NCBI GenBank assembly: GCA_964639935.1
Contig: CAZXGT010000016.1
Location: 1 to 32,333, forward strand
Length of the DNA: 32,333 nt
Direction: 5' to 3'
DNA from: CALNYS01 sp964639935
GTDB taxonomy: Bacteria; Planctomycetota; Phycisphaerae; Phycisphaerales; UBA1924
Below, piece by piece: positions 1-8,260 of the stretch; the stretch's first letter is position 1; each line of letters starts with the position of its first letter. A program made the translations under genes and the position numbers. The notes under the pieces are model-generated. The model saw nothing but the letters and a program-made list of their open reading frames with translations, was not told the DNA's origin and ran no database searches.

Positions 1-533
1 GCGTCGAGGGGCTTCGCCTGCGGCTCGACGCGATCGGGCGAATCCGTCACGAGCAGGACCAGCGCTGGGCGCCGGACGAAGAAGCCGACGCGGCGCGCTT
101 CGAGCGCGAATCAGCGGAGCTGCTCGACGCGCTCGCCAACCGCCTCGGGCCGAGCCGCGTGCAGCGGGCGTCGCTCGCCGAGTCTCATCGCCCGGAGCGC
201 GCGGCGCAGCGGCGATCGGGCGTGGCCGTCGAGACGCCGCCGAAGTCGGCGCCCCCCGCGCCGCGCGATCGCCCCACGGTGCTCTTTGATCGCCCTGAGC
301 CCGCGCAGGTCATCGCGCTGTCGCCGGACGGGCCGGTGCGTCGCGTGCGCTACGCCGGCGTGGATCACGATGTGTTGCATTGCCGCGGCCCCGAACGCAT
401 CGCCCCCGAATGGTGGCGCGAGAGCGGGTCGACCCGTGACTATTTCGCCGTCGCGACCGCCTCGGGCCGCTGGCTGTGGCTGGCGCGGAGCCTCGAATCC
501 GGGCGGTGGTGCGTCCACGGGATCTGGGGGTAA
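1..533 (+). CDS. imuB: ImuB-like Y-family polymerase homologue, C-terminal part (5' truncated by window edge)
   Basis: The reading frame is open from base 3 to the TAA at 531-533, so only the last ~176 residues are present. ImuB is the catalytically degenerate Y-family protein that links the clamp and DnaE2 in the ImuA-ImuB-DnaE2 mutasome used in SOS mutagenesis. Recognisable C-terminal family features are 'LANRLGPSRV' followed by 'ESHRPERA', then 'RPTVLFDRPEPAQV', 'GPERIAPEWW' and a final 'WCVHGIWG'. The polymerase core and any clamp-binding motif lie outside the window. The stop codon is only 6 nt from the dnaE2 start, so the two are one operon. An imuA/recA-like gene is expected upstream but cannot be seen. 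Identification is strong because of both the C-terminal motifs and the neighbour. Confidence 0.9.
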   Translation, partial: VEGLRLRLDAIGRIRHEQDQRWAPDEEADAARFERESAELLDALANRLGPSRVQRASLAESHRPERAAQRRSGVAVETPPKSAPPAPRDRPTVLFDRPEPAQVIALSPDGPVRRVRYAGVDHDVLHCRGPERIAPEWWRESGSTRDYFAVATASGRWLWLARSLESGRWCVHGIWG

Positions 534-539
534 CAGACG

Positions 540-3500
540 ATGCCCGATCAGCCGGAAAAGCTCAGGCCGCACCCGTCGCGCCGGCGCCGCGAACCGGCGC
601 AGGAGGGATATCAGCACGCGCTCACGCCCTACGCCGAGCTCTGCGCGACGAGCAACTTCACGTTCCTCCGCGGCGCCAGCCACCCCGAGGAGCTCATCGA
701 ACGCGCTGCCGCGCTCGGGCATCACGCCCTGGCGGTCGCCGATACGAACTCGCTCGCCGGCGTGGTGCGCGCGCACGTCGCCGCCAAGCGTCTCGGCTTC
801 CCGCTCGTCATTGGCTGCCGGCTCGAGCCGCAGGACGCGCCGGCCGTCTGCGTCTACCCCACGGATCGTCCGGCTTACTCGCGGCTCTGCAACCTGCTCA
901 CCCTCGGCAAACGCCGGGCGCCGAAGGGGGAGTGCCATCTCACGCTCCACGATCTGCTCGAATATGACAAGGGCCTGCTCGCGATTATCGATCCCCCCGG
1001 CGCGCTCGACGAGCGCTTCATCGAGACCGTCCGCGGTCTGCGCGGCGTCTTCGACGAGGATCGTCTCTCGCTCGCTGCTTCCTGCGCGTACGCCGGAGAC
1101 GACGCGCAGCGACTCGAACAACTCGCGGCGCTCTCGCGCCACACGGGCGTCCCGCTCGTCGCGACGAACCGCGCGCTCTACCACCACCCGGACCGCCGCC
1201 CGCTCCAGGACGTGCTGACGTGCATCCGCCACGGGACGACGATCGATCGCGCCGGCTTCCTGCTCGAAGCCAACGCCGAGAGGCATCTCAAGACGCCCGA
1301 GGAGATGGCGCGGCTCATGGCCGTCTGTCCCGGCGCCGTCGAACGCTCGGCGGACATCGCCCGGCGCGCCGCGTTCACCCTTGACGAACTCCGCTACGAG
1401 TACCCCGATGAGCCCTGCCCGCGCGGGCTCTCGCCGGATGAATACCTGCGCCGGGAGTGCGAAGCCGGCGCTCGCCGGCGGTACCCGAAGGGCGTGCCCA
1501 ACAAGACGACGGCGTCTCTCGAGCACGAGCTGTCGCTCATCGCCGAGCTGCGCTACGCGCCGTATTTCCTGACCTGCTACGACATCGTCAACTTCGCGCG
1601 CTCGCGCGGGATCCTCTGCCAGGGCCGCGGCGGCGCAGCGAACTCCGCGGTCTGCTACTGCCTCGGGCTCACCGAGGTCGACCCCGCCCGGCGCGAGCTG
1701 CTCTTTGAACGTTTCATCAGCCGAGAGCGCAACGAGCCGCCCGACATCGACATCGACTTCGAGCACGAGCGCCGCGAGGAGGTCATCCAGTACATCTACG
1801 AGACCTACGGGCGCGAGCGCGCGGCGCTGACGGCGGAGGTCGTCAGCTATCGCGGGCGCAGCTCCGTCCGCGAGGTGGGCAAGGCGATGGGCCTCACGCC
1901 CGACGCCATCGACGCGCTCGCCGGGAATCTCGACCACTGGGGCGAGGCCGTCAGCGACCGACGCGTGCGCGAGCTCGGGTTCGACGCGGACGCGCCGACG
2001 ATCCGTCACGTCATCCGGCTCTCGCGCGAGCTCGTCGGCTTCCCGCGACACCTCTCCCAGCACGTCGGCGGCTTCGTCATCACCCGCGGCCGGCTCTGCG
2101 ATCTCGTTCCCATCGAGAACGCCGCCATGGAGGATCGCACCGTCATCGAGTGGGACAAGGACGACATCGACGCACTGGGCATGCTCAAGATCGACTGCCT
2201 CGGACTCGGCATGCTCACGTGCATCCGAAAGTCCTTCGAGCTCCTCGAAGGCTGCGGCGTCCAAGGCGGGACGGGCGAGCGACTCACGATCGCCGACGTC
2301 ATGGGCGATGAGCAGGACGACGACGGCGTCTACGAGATGATCACCCGCGCCGACACCATCGGCGTGTTCCAGATCGAGTCACGCGCGCAGATGACGATGC
2401 TCCCGCGACTGAGACCGCGGGAGTTCTACGACCTGGTCATCGAGGTCGCGATCGTCCGCCCCGGTCCGCTCCAGGGCGGCATGGTGCACCCGTACCTGCG
2501 CCGGCGCGAGGGCGCCGAGCCCGTCGAGTACCCCAGCCCCGAGGTCAGACAGGTGCTCGAGCGCACCCTCGGCGTCCCGCTCTTTCAGGAGCAGGCGATG
2601 CAGCTGGCGATCGTCGCGGCGGGCTTCACTCCAGACGAGGCCGACGGGCTGCGCAGCTCGATGGCCGCGTGGCGCAAGCGCGGCGACGCGATGGTGCGCT
2701 ACGGGCGCCGCCTCGTCGCGGGCATGGTCGCCAACGGCTACGAACGGGGGTTCGCCGAGCGGTGCTTCGAGCAGCTCAAGGGCTTCAGCGAATACGGGTT
2801 CCCGGAGTCGCACGCGGCGAGCTTCGCGATCCTCGTCTACGTCTCCGCCTGGCTCAAGCGCCATCACCCGGCGGCGTTCGCCGCAGCGCTGCTCAACAGC
2901 CAGCCCATGGGCTTCTACCAACCCGCGCAGATCGTTCGGGACGCGCGCGAGCACGGCGTCGACGTCCGCGCGATCGACGTCAACCGCAGCGCGTGGGACT
3001 GCGCCCTTGAAGCGGGCGAGGGCCTGCTGGATCCCCGGGCGCCGCGCGACGACCCGAGCCGGTGGGGCGCCGGCGGCCCGGCGCTGCGCCTCGGCATGCG
3101 CCTCGTGAAAGGTCTGGCCGCGGCCGAGGCGGGCAAGATCACCGAGGCCGTGCGCGCACGCGGGCCGTTTCGGACCATCGAGTCGCTCTGGCGGGCGAGC
3201 GGCGTGAAGGCCGGGTCGCTCCGGGCGCTCGCGAAGGCGGACGCGTTTGGCTCGATGGGCCTCGACCGCCGCCGGGCGCTCTGGCAGGTCAAGCCGCTGC
3301 GCGACGCACCGATGCCGCTCTTTGAGGGCGCCGACTCGACAAACGACGACGGGCTCGATCGCCTGCCGGAGACGGCGCCCGCCGAGCGCGTCCTGCACGA
3401 CTACGACGCCGTCGGGCTCTCGCTGCGCGCGCACCCGGTGTCCTTCATCCGCGACCCTCTCGAGCGCCGCGGCGTCTCGCCAGCCGAGCGCCTGCGCAGC

Positions 3501-3803
3501 GCGCGCTCGTGCCCGCACCGTTCGACCGTCGCCGTCGCCGGGATCGTTCTCTGCCGGCAGCGGCCCGGGACGGCCTCGGGCGTGGTCTTCATCACGCTCG
3601 AGGACGAGACGGGCGTCGCGAATCTGGTCGTCTGGCGGGACGTCTTCGAGCGCTACCGGCGCGTCGCCCGCCTGAGCACGCTGCTGCTCGCGCGGGGCAC
3701 GGTCGAGCGGGCCGGCGCGGTCGTCCACGTCCACGCTCGAAGCCTCGAAACGCTGGACGGGCAGCTGCCCTCGCTCGTCTCGATCGGGCGGGATTTCAGA
3801 TGA
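540..3803 (+). CDS. dnaE2: Error-prone DNA polymerase DnaE2 (C-family)
   Basis: A 1087-residue C-family DNA polymerase, full length for DnaE2. An N-terminal PHP domain starts near residue 30 ('NFTFLRGASHPEEL'). It has the usual DnaE2 form, in which the HxH metal site of replicative DnaE is not kept. The palm has 'CQGRGGAANSAVCYCLGLT' from C360. 'PDIDIDF' at 401-407 gives D402 and D404, and 'KIDCLGLG' gives D552, matching the catalytic Asp triad of E. coli DnaE (D401, D403, D555). An OB-fold lies near residues 990-1075 ('VVFITLEDETG'). The ATG follows the imuB stop by 6 nt. In characterised bacteria DnaE2 with ImuB performs mutagenic lesion bypass under LexA control; any LexA box would be upstream of this window. 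A long open frame on the opposite strand is a codon-bias shadow. Confidence 0.96.
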   Translation: MPDQPEKLRPHPSRRRREPAQEGYQHALTPYAELCATSNFTFLRGASHPEELIERAAALGHHALAVADTNSLAGVVRAHVAAKRLGFPLVIGCRLEPQDAPAVCVYPTDRPAYSRLCNLLTLGKRRAPKGECHLTLHDLLEYDKGLLAIIDPPGALDERFIETVRGLRGVFDEDRLSLAASCAYAGDDAQRLEQLAALSRHTGVPLVATNRALYHHPDRRPLQDVLTCIRHGTTIDRAGFLLEANAERHLKTPEEMARLMAVCPGAVERSADIARRAAFTLDELRYEYPDEPCPRGLSPDEYLRRECEAGARRRYPKGVPNKTTASLEHELSLIAELRYAPYFLTCYDIVNFARSRGILCQGRGGAANSAVCYCLGLTEVDPARRELLFERFISRERNEPPDIDIDFEHERREEVIQYIYETYGRERAALTAEVVSYRGRSSVREVGKAMGLTPDAIDALAGNLDHWGEAVSDRRVRELGFDADAPTIRHVIRLSRELVGFPRHLSQHVGGFVITRGRLCDLVPIENAAMEDRTVIEWDKDDIDALGMLKIDCLGLGMLTCIRKSFELLEGCGVQGGTGERLTIADVMGDEQDDDGVYEMITRADTIGVFQIESRAQMTMLPRLRPREFYDLVIEVAIVRPGPLQGGMVHPYLRRREGAEPVEYPSPEVRQVLERTLGVPLFQEQAMQLAIVAAGFTPDEADGLRSSMAAWRKRGDAMVRYGRRLVAGMVANGYERGFAERCFEQLKGFSEYGFPESHAASFAILVYVSAWLKRHHPAAFAAALLNSQPMGFYQPAQIVRDAREHGVDVRAIDVNRSAWDCALEAGEGLLDPRAPRDDPSRWGAGGPALRLGMRLVKGLAAAEAGKITEAVRARGPFRTIESLWRASGVKAGSLRALAKADAFGSMGLDRRRALWQVKPLRDAPMPLFEGADSTNDDGLDRLPETAPAERVLHDYDAVGLSLRAHPVSFIRDPLERRGVSPAERLRSARSCPHRSTVAVAGIVLCRQRPGTASGVVFITLEDETGVANLVVWRDVFERYRRVARLSTLLLARGTVERAGAVVHVHARSLETLDGQLPSLVSIGRDFR

Positions 3804-3813
3804 GGAAGGGGGC

Positions 3814-3819
3814 TACAAT
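3814..3819 (+). promoter_or_regulatory. Candidate -10 box for the ferritin/DUF3365 gene
   Basis: TACAAT (5 of 6 matches to TATAAT) lies 11 nt after the dnaE2 stop and 33 nt before the next start codon. No convincing -35 box is present 16-18 nt upstream. It suggests that the gene at 3853 has its own promoter and is not simply the tail of the imuB-dnaE2 operon. Confidence 0.35.
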
Positions 3820-3852
3820 TGAAGAGCCTTGCATCCGAATAAGGAGACGCCG

Positions 3853-4806
3853 ATGAAAACGCTCATGGTCGTGCTGGCCGCGCTCACGCTGGGGCTCGCC
3901 GCCGCGCCCGCCGAGAAAGGCCTGAAGCCCGCTCTGGACGCCGCGCTCGACGACGAACGCAAGGCGATCGCCCTCTACGCCGCGGTGATCGAAAAGCACG
4001 GCGAGCGCCGCCCGTTCGTGAACATCATCGACGCCGAGCGCCGTCACGCCGCGGCGCTCCTCAAGCAGTACGAGCGGCTCGGTCTCGAGCCGCCGCCGGA
4101 CCGGTGGGCGCATCACGAGTTCGAGGTCCCCGATGTCTTCCGCGTCGTCTGCGACGAGGCGGTGGTCGCCGAGTTGGAGAACGTCGAGATGTACGACGAG
4201 CTCATGGAGCGCATCGAGGACGAGGGCGTGCGTCGCGTCTTTGAGCGCCTGCGCTGGGCGTCGCTCGAGCGGCATCTCCCCGCCTTCCGCCGGCATTCGA
4301 GCGGGTGGAGCGAGGTCGAAAAGCTCTCGCCCGAGCAGGAGCGCCAGCGCGAGCGGGCTCTTGCGGCAAAGGAGGAACTCTTCGCGTCGCTCTTTGCCGA
4401 GCTGGCGGCCGCGATGCGCGAGGGCGGGCCCGAGGCCGCGGTCGAGGTCTGCTCCGAGCGGGCGCCCGAGATCGCCCGAGCGGTCGGCGAGAAGCGCGGC
4501 GTGGAGATCGGACGCACCTCGTGGAAGCTGCGCAACCCCGACAACACGCCCCCGGTCTGGGCGAAGCTCTTCGTCGCCGAGCGCCCCGAGCGCGAGAGGC
4601 ACGCGGTCGATCGCCGCGGACGCCTCGGGACGCTGCTCCCGATCCGGCTTAGGGCCAACTGCGTCGCCTGCCACGGGGCGCCCGATCAGCTGGCCCCGGG
4701 CGTGCAGGCGCGGCTCGATGAGTTTTATCCCACCGACGAGGCGACCGGGTTCGCCGAGGGGGACCTGCGCGGCTGGTTCTGGGTGGAGACGCCGCCGGCC
4801 TGGTGA
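3853..4806 (+). CDS. Exported ferritin-like (DUF2202-type) and DUF3365/Tll0287-like haem-c fusion protein
   Basis: A 317-residue protein with a signal peptide at 1-20 ('LGLAAAPA'). The start at 3853 is chosen because AAGGAG at 3841-3846 sits 6 nt before it; an earlier in-frame ATG at 3829 would spoil the signal peptide. Residues ~25-150 resemble a ferritin-like four-helix bundle of the DUF2202 kind: E35, 'AERRH' (E62, H65), 'AELENVEMYDEL' (E107 region), 'VRRVFERL' and 'LERHLPAF' (E139, H141). These are candidate di-metal ligands. Residues ~165-310 match DUF3365 (Tll0287-like): 'CSERAPEIA', 'GRTSWKLRNPDN' and a c-type haem site C270-V-A-C273-H274. The combination suggests a periplasmic redox, metal or oxygen sensor or enzyme, but no function is established. 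It stands alone between dnaE2 and an SDR gene. The domain calls come from motifs only. Confidence 0.82.
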   Translation: MKTLMVVLAALTLGLAAAPAEKGLKPALDAALDDERKAIALYAAVIEKHGERRPFVNIIDAERRHAAALLKQYERLGLEPPPDRWAHHEFEVPDVFRVVCDEAVVAELENVEMYDELMERIEDEGVRRVFERLRWASLERHLPAFRRHSSGWSEVEKLSPEQERQRERALAAKEELFASLFAELAAAMREGGPEAAVEVCSERAPEIARAVGEKRGVEIGRTSWKLRNPDNTPPVWAKLFVAERPERERHAVDRRGRLGTLLPIRLRANCVACHGAPDQLAPGVQARLDEFYPTDEATGFAEGDLRGWFWVETPPAW

Positions 4807-4818
4807 GACGTAGCGTCG

Positions 4819-4868
4819 GCGCGGGCGTCACCTTCGAGGAGCGCCCGCGCGCGCCGAGGGCGGCGCGC
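4819..4868 (+). terminator. Tandem GC-rich hairpins after the ferritin/DUF3365 gene
   Basis: Two perfect inverted repeats lie back to back. Stem 4819-4827 (GCGCGGGCG) pairs with 4842-4850 (CGCCCGCGC) across a 14-nt loop. Stem 4849-4855 (GCGCGCC) pairs with 4862-4868 (GGCGCGC) across a 6-nt loop. They share two bases, so they may be alternative folds. No T-run follows, so a classical Rho-independent terminator is not proven. The sequence after the second stem, TATCAT at 4869-4874, could be the -10 box of the SDR gene. Confidence 0.4.
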
Positions 4869-4921
4869 TATCATTGCGCCGAGTATCAATAGAGATTGTC
4901 AATGGAAAGGAACGGTGAATC

Positions 4922-5605
4922 ATGGCGAAGACGGCGCTTGTGACGGGCGGCAACCGAGGCATCGGGCTCGAGATCTGCAGGGGGCTCGCCAACAAGGGGT
5001 GGCGCGTGGTGCTCGGCTCGCGCGAGCTCGCCAACGGCGAGGAGGCCGCCGGGGAGATCGACGGCGACGTGGTCCCCGAGCAGATCGATCAGAGCGATGA
5101 CGCGTCGATCCGCTCGCTGAAGAAGCGACTGGACGAGAAAGGCCTCGAGATCGACGCCCTCGTCAACAACGGGGCGATCTACCGCGAGGGGGACGCGCTC
5201 GAGGTCGAGCCGGACGCCATCGAGGAATCCTGGCGGGTCAACGTGCTCGGGCCCTGGCGGCTCTGCCAGACGTTCGTCCCGGGGATGGTCGAGCGAGGGT
5301 GGGGCCGGGTCGTCAACGTCTCGTCGGGCTCGGGCGCCCTCGCTTCGGGCGGAGACCCGGAGCACGCGGCCTACGGCGTGAGCAAGACGGCGCTGAACGC
5401 GCTGACGGTGAACCTCGACCGCGCGACGCCCGACGCGGTGAAGGTCAACACGATGACCCCGGGGTGGGTGCGCACGCGGATGGGCGGCGAGCGGGCGCCC
5501 CGGACGCCCGAGGAGGGCGCCGACACCGCGATCTGGCTCGCCACGCTCCCGGAAGACGGGCCGAGCGGGCGGTTCTTCCGCGACCGCGAGCCGATCGAGT
5601 GGTGA
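4922..5605 (+). CDS. Short-chain dehydrogenase/reductase (SDR family)
   Basis: A 227-residue classical SDR, slightly short for the family (~250). The nucleotide-binding motif is TGGNRGIG at 8-15. The NNAG-type motif is 'NNGA' at 82-85, with the usual A/G order swapped. N107 lies in 'RVNVLGP', a Ser cluster at 134-137 is the likely catalytic Ser region, and the active-site YxxxK is Y151-K155. NADP(H) or NAD(H) is the likely cofactor; the substrate is unknown. AAAGGAA at 4906-4912 is a good ribosome-binding site, which supports the ATG at 4922. The gene ends one base before the stop of the convergent cydB, so there is no room for a terminator between them. The C-terminus 'GRFFRDREPIEW' resembles plant and animal carbonyl-reductase-like SDRs, but the call should stay at family level. 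Confidence 0.9.
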   Translation: MAKTALVTGGNRGIGLEICRGLANKGWRVVLGSRELANGEEAAGEIDGDVVPEQIDQSDDASIRSLKKRLDEKGLEIDALVNNGAIYREGDALEVEPDAIEESWRVNVLGPWRLCQTFVPGMVERGWGRVVNVSSGSGALASGGDPEHAAYGVSKTALNALTVNLDRATPDAVKVNTMTPGWVRTRMGGERAPRTPEEGADTAIWLATLPEDGPSGRFFRDREPIEW

Positions 5606-5606
5606 G

Positions 5607-6635
5607 TCAGTAGCTCGTGACGTCGAGGCGCGTCTTGCCGCGGAACACCCAGTAGATGATCGCGGTGTAGGTCAGGACGAGCGGCATCCCGATGATCGCG
5701 ACGATGAGCATGATCCCGAGCGTCTTCTCGCTCGATCGCGCCGTGAAGACCGTCAGGCCCCAGTCGGGGTTGGTCGTCGAGGGCACGAGGTGCGGGAAGA
5801 TCGCCGCGGCGAAGAGGATGCCGAGCGCCGCGATCGTCGCGCACGAGCTCATGAACGCGTAGAACGGCTTCTTCAGGTACATCGCCCGCGGGATGTTCGC
5901 GATCGCCAGGACGTTGAGCACCGGCACGATCCACAGCCATGGGTGCGCCTCGAGGTTCGCCGTCGCCTGCGGCGCCCGCACGAGCGTGAACATCGTCACG
6001 AGGACGTACGCGACGAGGAAGAAGCCAAAGGCCCGCCACACCCAGCGCTCCACGCGTTGTTGCAGTTCGCCCTCGGTCTTGAGATAGAGGAAGATCGACC
6101 CGTGCATCGCAAAGAGCAGGATCGTCAGCACGCCCACCGCGAGCGGATAGGGGGTCAGCTGCTCGGGGAGCGTCTGCCGGACGATGAGGCGCTCGTCCAT
6201 CGGCAGCCCGATCATGATGTTCCCGCCCGCGACGCCCAGGAGCAGCGCGGCGAGCAGGCTCGAGGCGAAGAAGCCGAAGTCCCACAGCTTCCGCCAGAGC
6301 CTGCGGTCGGTCTTTGAGCGGAACTCGAGACTCACCGCGCGGAAGATCAGCGCAAAGAGCAGCAGCATGAACGGCACGTAGAAGGCGCTGAAGACTGTCG
6401 CGTAGGCCATCGGGAAGGCGGCGAACAGCGCGCCCCCGAACGTCACGAGCCACACCTCGTTCCCGTCCCAGAGCGGACCGATCGAGTTCATCATGATGCG
6501 CCGATCCTCGTCGGTCTTCGCGATCGGGTGAAGGATCCCCACGCCAAGATCGAACCCGTCGAGCACCGTGTACCCGATCAGCAGGATCCCGAGCAGGCAG
6601 AACCAGATGATGGTGAGCGCGTCGTAGCTGAGCAT
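5607..6635 (-). CDS. cydB: Cytochrome bd ubiquinol oxidase subunit II (CydB)
   Basis: A 342-residue multi-pass membrane protein. It begins 'MLSYDALTIIWFCLLG' with the family hallmark 'GYTVLDGFDLGVGIL', and also has 'IGPLWDGNEVWL' and 'GGALFAAFP'. Together with CydA it forms the quinol-oxidising, high-affinity terminal oxidase of the inner membrane. The ATG at 6635 overlaps the cydA stop by one base (TGATG). A GTG one codon earlier (6638) is also possible. Either way the pair is translationally coupled. The stop codon at 5607-5609 lies one base from the stop of the convergent SDR gene. No cydX-like small ORF can follow, because the next bases belong to that gene. Confidence 0.97.
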   Translation of the reverse strand: MLSYDALTIIWFCLLGILLIGYTVLDGFDLGVGILHPIAKTDEDRRIMMNSIGPLWDGNEVWLVTFGGALFAAFPMAYATVFSAFYVPFMLLLFALIFRAVSLEFRSKTDRRLWRKLWDFGFFASSLLAALLLGVAGGNIMIGLPMDERLIVRQTLPEQLTPYPLAVGVLTILLFAMHGSIFLYLKTEGELQQRVERWVWRAFGFFLVAYVLVTMFTLVRAPQATANLEAHPWLWIVPVLNVLAIANIPRAMYLKKPFYAFMSSCATIAALGILFAAAIFPHLVPSTTNPDWGLTVFTARSSEKTLGIMLIVAIIGMPLVLTYTAIIYWVFRGKTRLDVTSY

Positions 6636-8176
6636 CACCGGTCCTCCTTTCGCTCGGATCCCGACGCGTTCTGATCCGAGGCCGTTGGGCCCAGCTTCCG
6701 CTCGGGCTTGCCGCGCTCGGCCTCGCGGCCCTCGTCGGCGTCCAGCAGCGAGCGGTTCTCGCCCGCGAGCGCCGCCGCGGCGCTGACGAGGTCGCGATGC
6801 TCGCGGTCGGGGATCGAGGCGCCCTCAACCGGCCCCTTCTGAATCTTGCTGTTGAGCACGTAGATCCAGATGAAAAAGAGCATCCCGTAGATCAGCCCGA
6901 ACATGATGATCGACCAGAGCACCTGCTCGGCGCTGACCGACTCGCTGAGCCCGTCGCTCCTGCGAAGCCCCTCCATGAACACGCCGTCCTGCACCGACGG
7001 GTACACGATCCAGGGCTGGCGCCCGACCTCCGCGGAAACCCACCCCGCGTGATTCGCGGCGTAGGCGCCGAGCACCGTGAAGACATAAACCCACAGCAAC
7101 CACCGCATGCGGAACACGCGCCCGCTCTTCAGCAGCGGCAGCGTGCCGAGCGTCAGCGCGATGAAGAACATCCCGAGCCCGACCATCAGGTGGTACGTCT
7201 GAAACGGGAGCCAGACGGGCGGGCGGTCCTCCTCGGGGAAGTCGTTGAGTCCCACGACCGGCTCGTCGAAGTCGCCGTGGATCAGAAAGCTGAGCATCCC
7301 GGGGATCGCGACGCCGTACTTCACCTCGCCCGCCTCGGCGTCCGGCCATCCAAAGAGCGTGAGGTCCGCCGGCCCGGTCTCGAAATGCCCCTCGAACGCC
7401 GCGAGCTTCGCCGGCTGTGTCTCTGACACCTTCTTGGCCTGATCGTGCCCCGTGACGAGCGCGGCGAGGCTGAAGACCGCCGCGACGATCAGACCGATCG
7501 TGAAGTTGCGCTTCGCGAAGAGCTCGTGCTGACGCTTCAGGAGATACCAGGCGCTGATCGAGCAGACGAAGAACCCGCCCAGGATCATCGCCCCGATGAG
7601 CGTGTGCGTGAGACGATCGACGCTCGAGGGGTTGAAGACCATCGCCCAGAAATCCGTGATCTCCGCGCGGCGAGTAAGAAGGCCGTTGACCTCCGACTCC
7701 ACGATGTGATACCCCGCCGGCGTCTGCTGCCAGGAGTTGGCCACGACGATCCAGACCGCGCTGAAGCACCCGCCCAGGAACACCATCAGCGCGCTGAAAA
7801 AGTGCATCTTCGGCCCCACGCGGTCCCACCCGAACACCAGCACCGCGAGAAACCCCGACTCGAGGAAGAACGCGAAGATCCCCTCGGCGGCGAGCGCCGA
7901 GCCGAAGACGTCGCCCACAAACCGCGAGTAAGCGGCCCAGTTCGTGCCAAACTCGAACTCCATCACGATGCCCGTCGCGACCCCAAGCGCGAAGGTCAGC
8001 GCGAAGATCCGCGTCCAGAACCGCGCCGCGTGATTCCAGCTCTTGTCCTTCGTCGCCAGCCACATCCCCTCGACGATCACCATGATCAACCCGAGACCGA
8101 TGGTCAGCGGCGGGAAGAGATAGTGAAACATGATCGTCCCGGCGAACTGGAGACGACTCAGAAGCTCAACGTTCAT
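6635..8176 (-). CDS. cydA: Cytochrome bd ubiquinol oxidase subunit I (CydA)
   Basis: A 513-residue haem-bearing subunit. The start is placed at the ATG at 8176 ('MNVELLSRLQFAGTIMFHYLFPP'), the usual CydA N-terminus; an upstream in-frame TTG at 8200 adds nothing conserved. H18 is the likely high-spin haem b595 ligand. Other family features are 'TGIVMEFEFGTNW', 'EGIFAFFLES' with the two conserved acidic residues, the Q-loop entry 'GHDQAKKVSETQP' with 'KLAAFEGHFET', and 'GRQPWIVYP'. The Q-loop is of the short type. After the last membrane helix the protein carries a hydrophilic tail of roughly 60 residues rich in Glu, Arg and Asp. The ribosome-binding site is weak (GAAAGCGGG). It lies 84 nt downstream of a lipid-kinase gene on the same strand. 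Confidence 0.97.
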   Translation of the reverse strand: MNVELLSRLQFAGTIMFHYLFPPLTIGLGLIMVIVEGMWLATKDKSWNHAARFWTRIFALTFALGVATGIVMEFEFGTNWAAYSRFVGDVFGSALAAEGIFAFFLESGFLAVLVFGWDRVGPKMHFFSALMVFLGGCFSAVWIVVANSWQQTPAGYHIVESEVNGLLTRRAEITDFWAMVFNPSSVDRLTHTLIGAMILGGFFVCSISAWYLLKRQHELFAKRNFTIGLIVAAVFSLAALVTGHDQAKKVSETQPAKLAAFEGHFETGPADLTLFGWPDAEAGEVKYGVAIPGMLSFLIHGDFDEPVVGLNDFPEEDRPPVWLPFQTYHLMVGLGMFFIALTLGTLPLLKSGRVFRMRWLLWVYVFTVLGAYAANHAGWVSAEVGRQPWIVYPSVQDGVFMEGLRRSDGLSESVSAEQVLWSIIMFGLIYGMLFFIWIYVLNSKIQKGPVEGASIPDREHRDLVSAAAALAGENRSLLDADEGREAERGKPERKLGPTASDQNASGSERKEDR

Positions 8177-8203
8177 ACTCGGCCCGCTTTCTGCTGCCAA
8201 AGA

Positions 8204-8209
8204 AGAATA
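8204..8209 (-). promoter_or_regulatory. Possible -10 box for cydAB
   Basis: On the minus strand TATTCT lies 27 nt upstream of the cydA ATG, inside the 84-nt gap that separates cydA from the lipid kinase. A palindrome TCCTGCAGGA (8217-8226) sits just upstream. No good -35 box is seen. This would let cydAB be transcribed independently of the kinase. Confidence 0.25.
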
Positions 8210-8260
8210 AATCTTGTCCTGCAGGATAGACCGTTGTCGGCTTTCCGGGAAGCATGAGGG

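Noticed and set aside
111..2264. A 717-codon open frame on the minus strand
   Set aside because: It is antisense to dnaE2 and part of imuB, which have clear family motifs. Its translation is low-complexity Ala/Arg/Glu/Val sequence, a usual effect of high GC codon bias.
7445..8257. A 270-codon open frame on the plus strand
   Set aside because: Antisense to cydA and highly charged, with no family resemblance.
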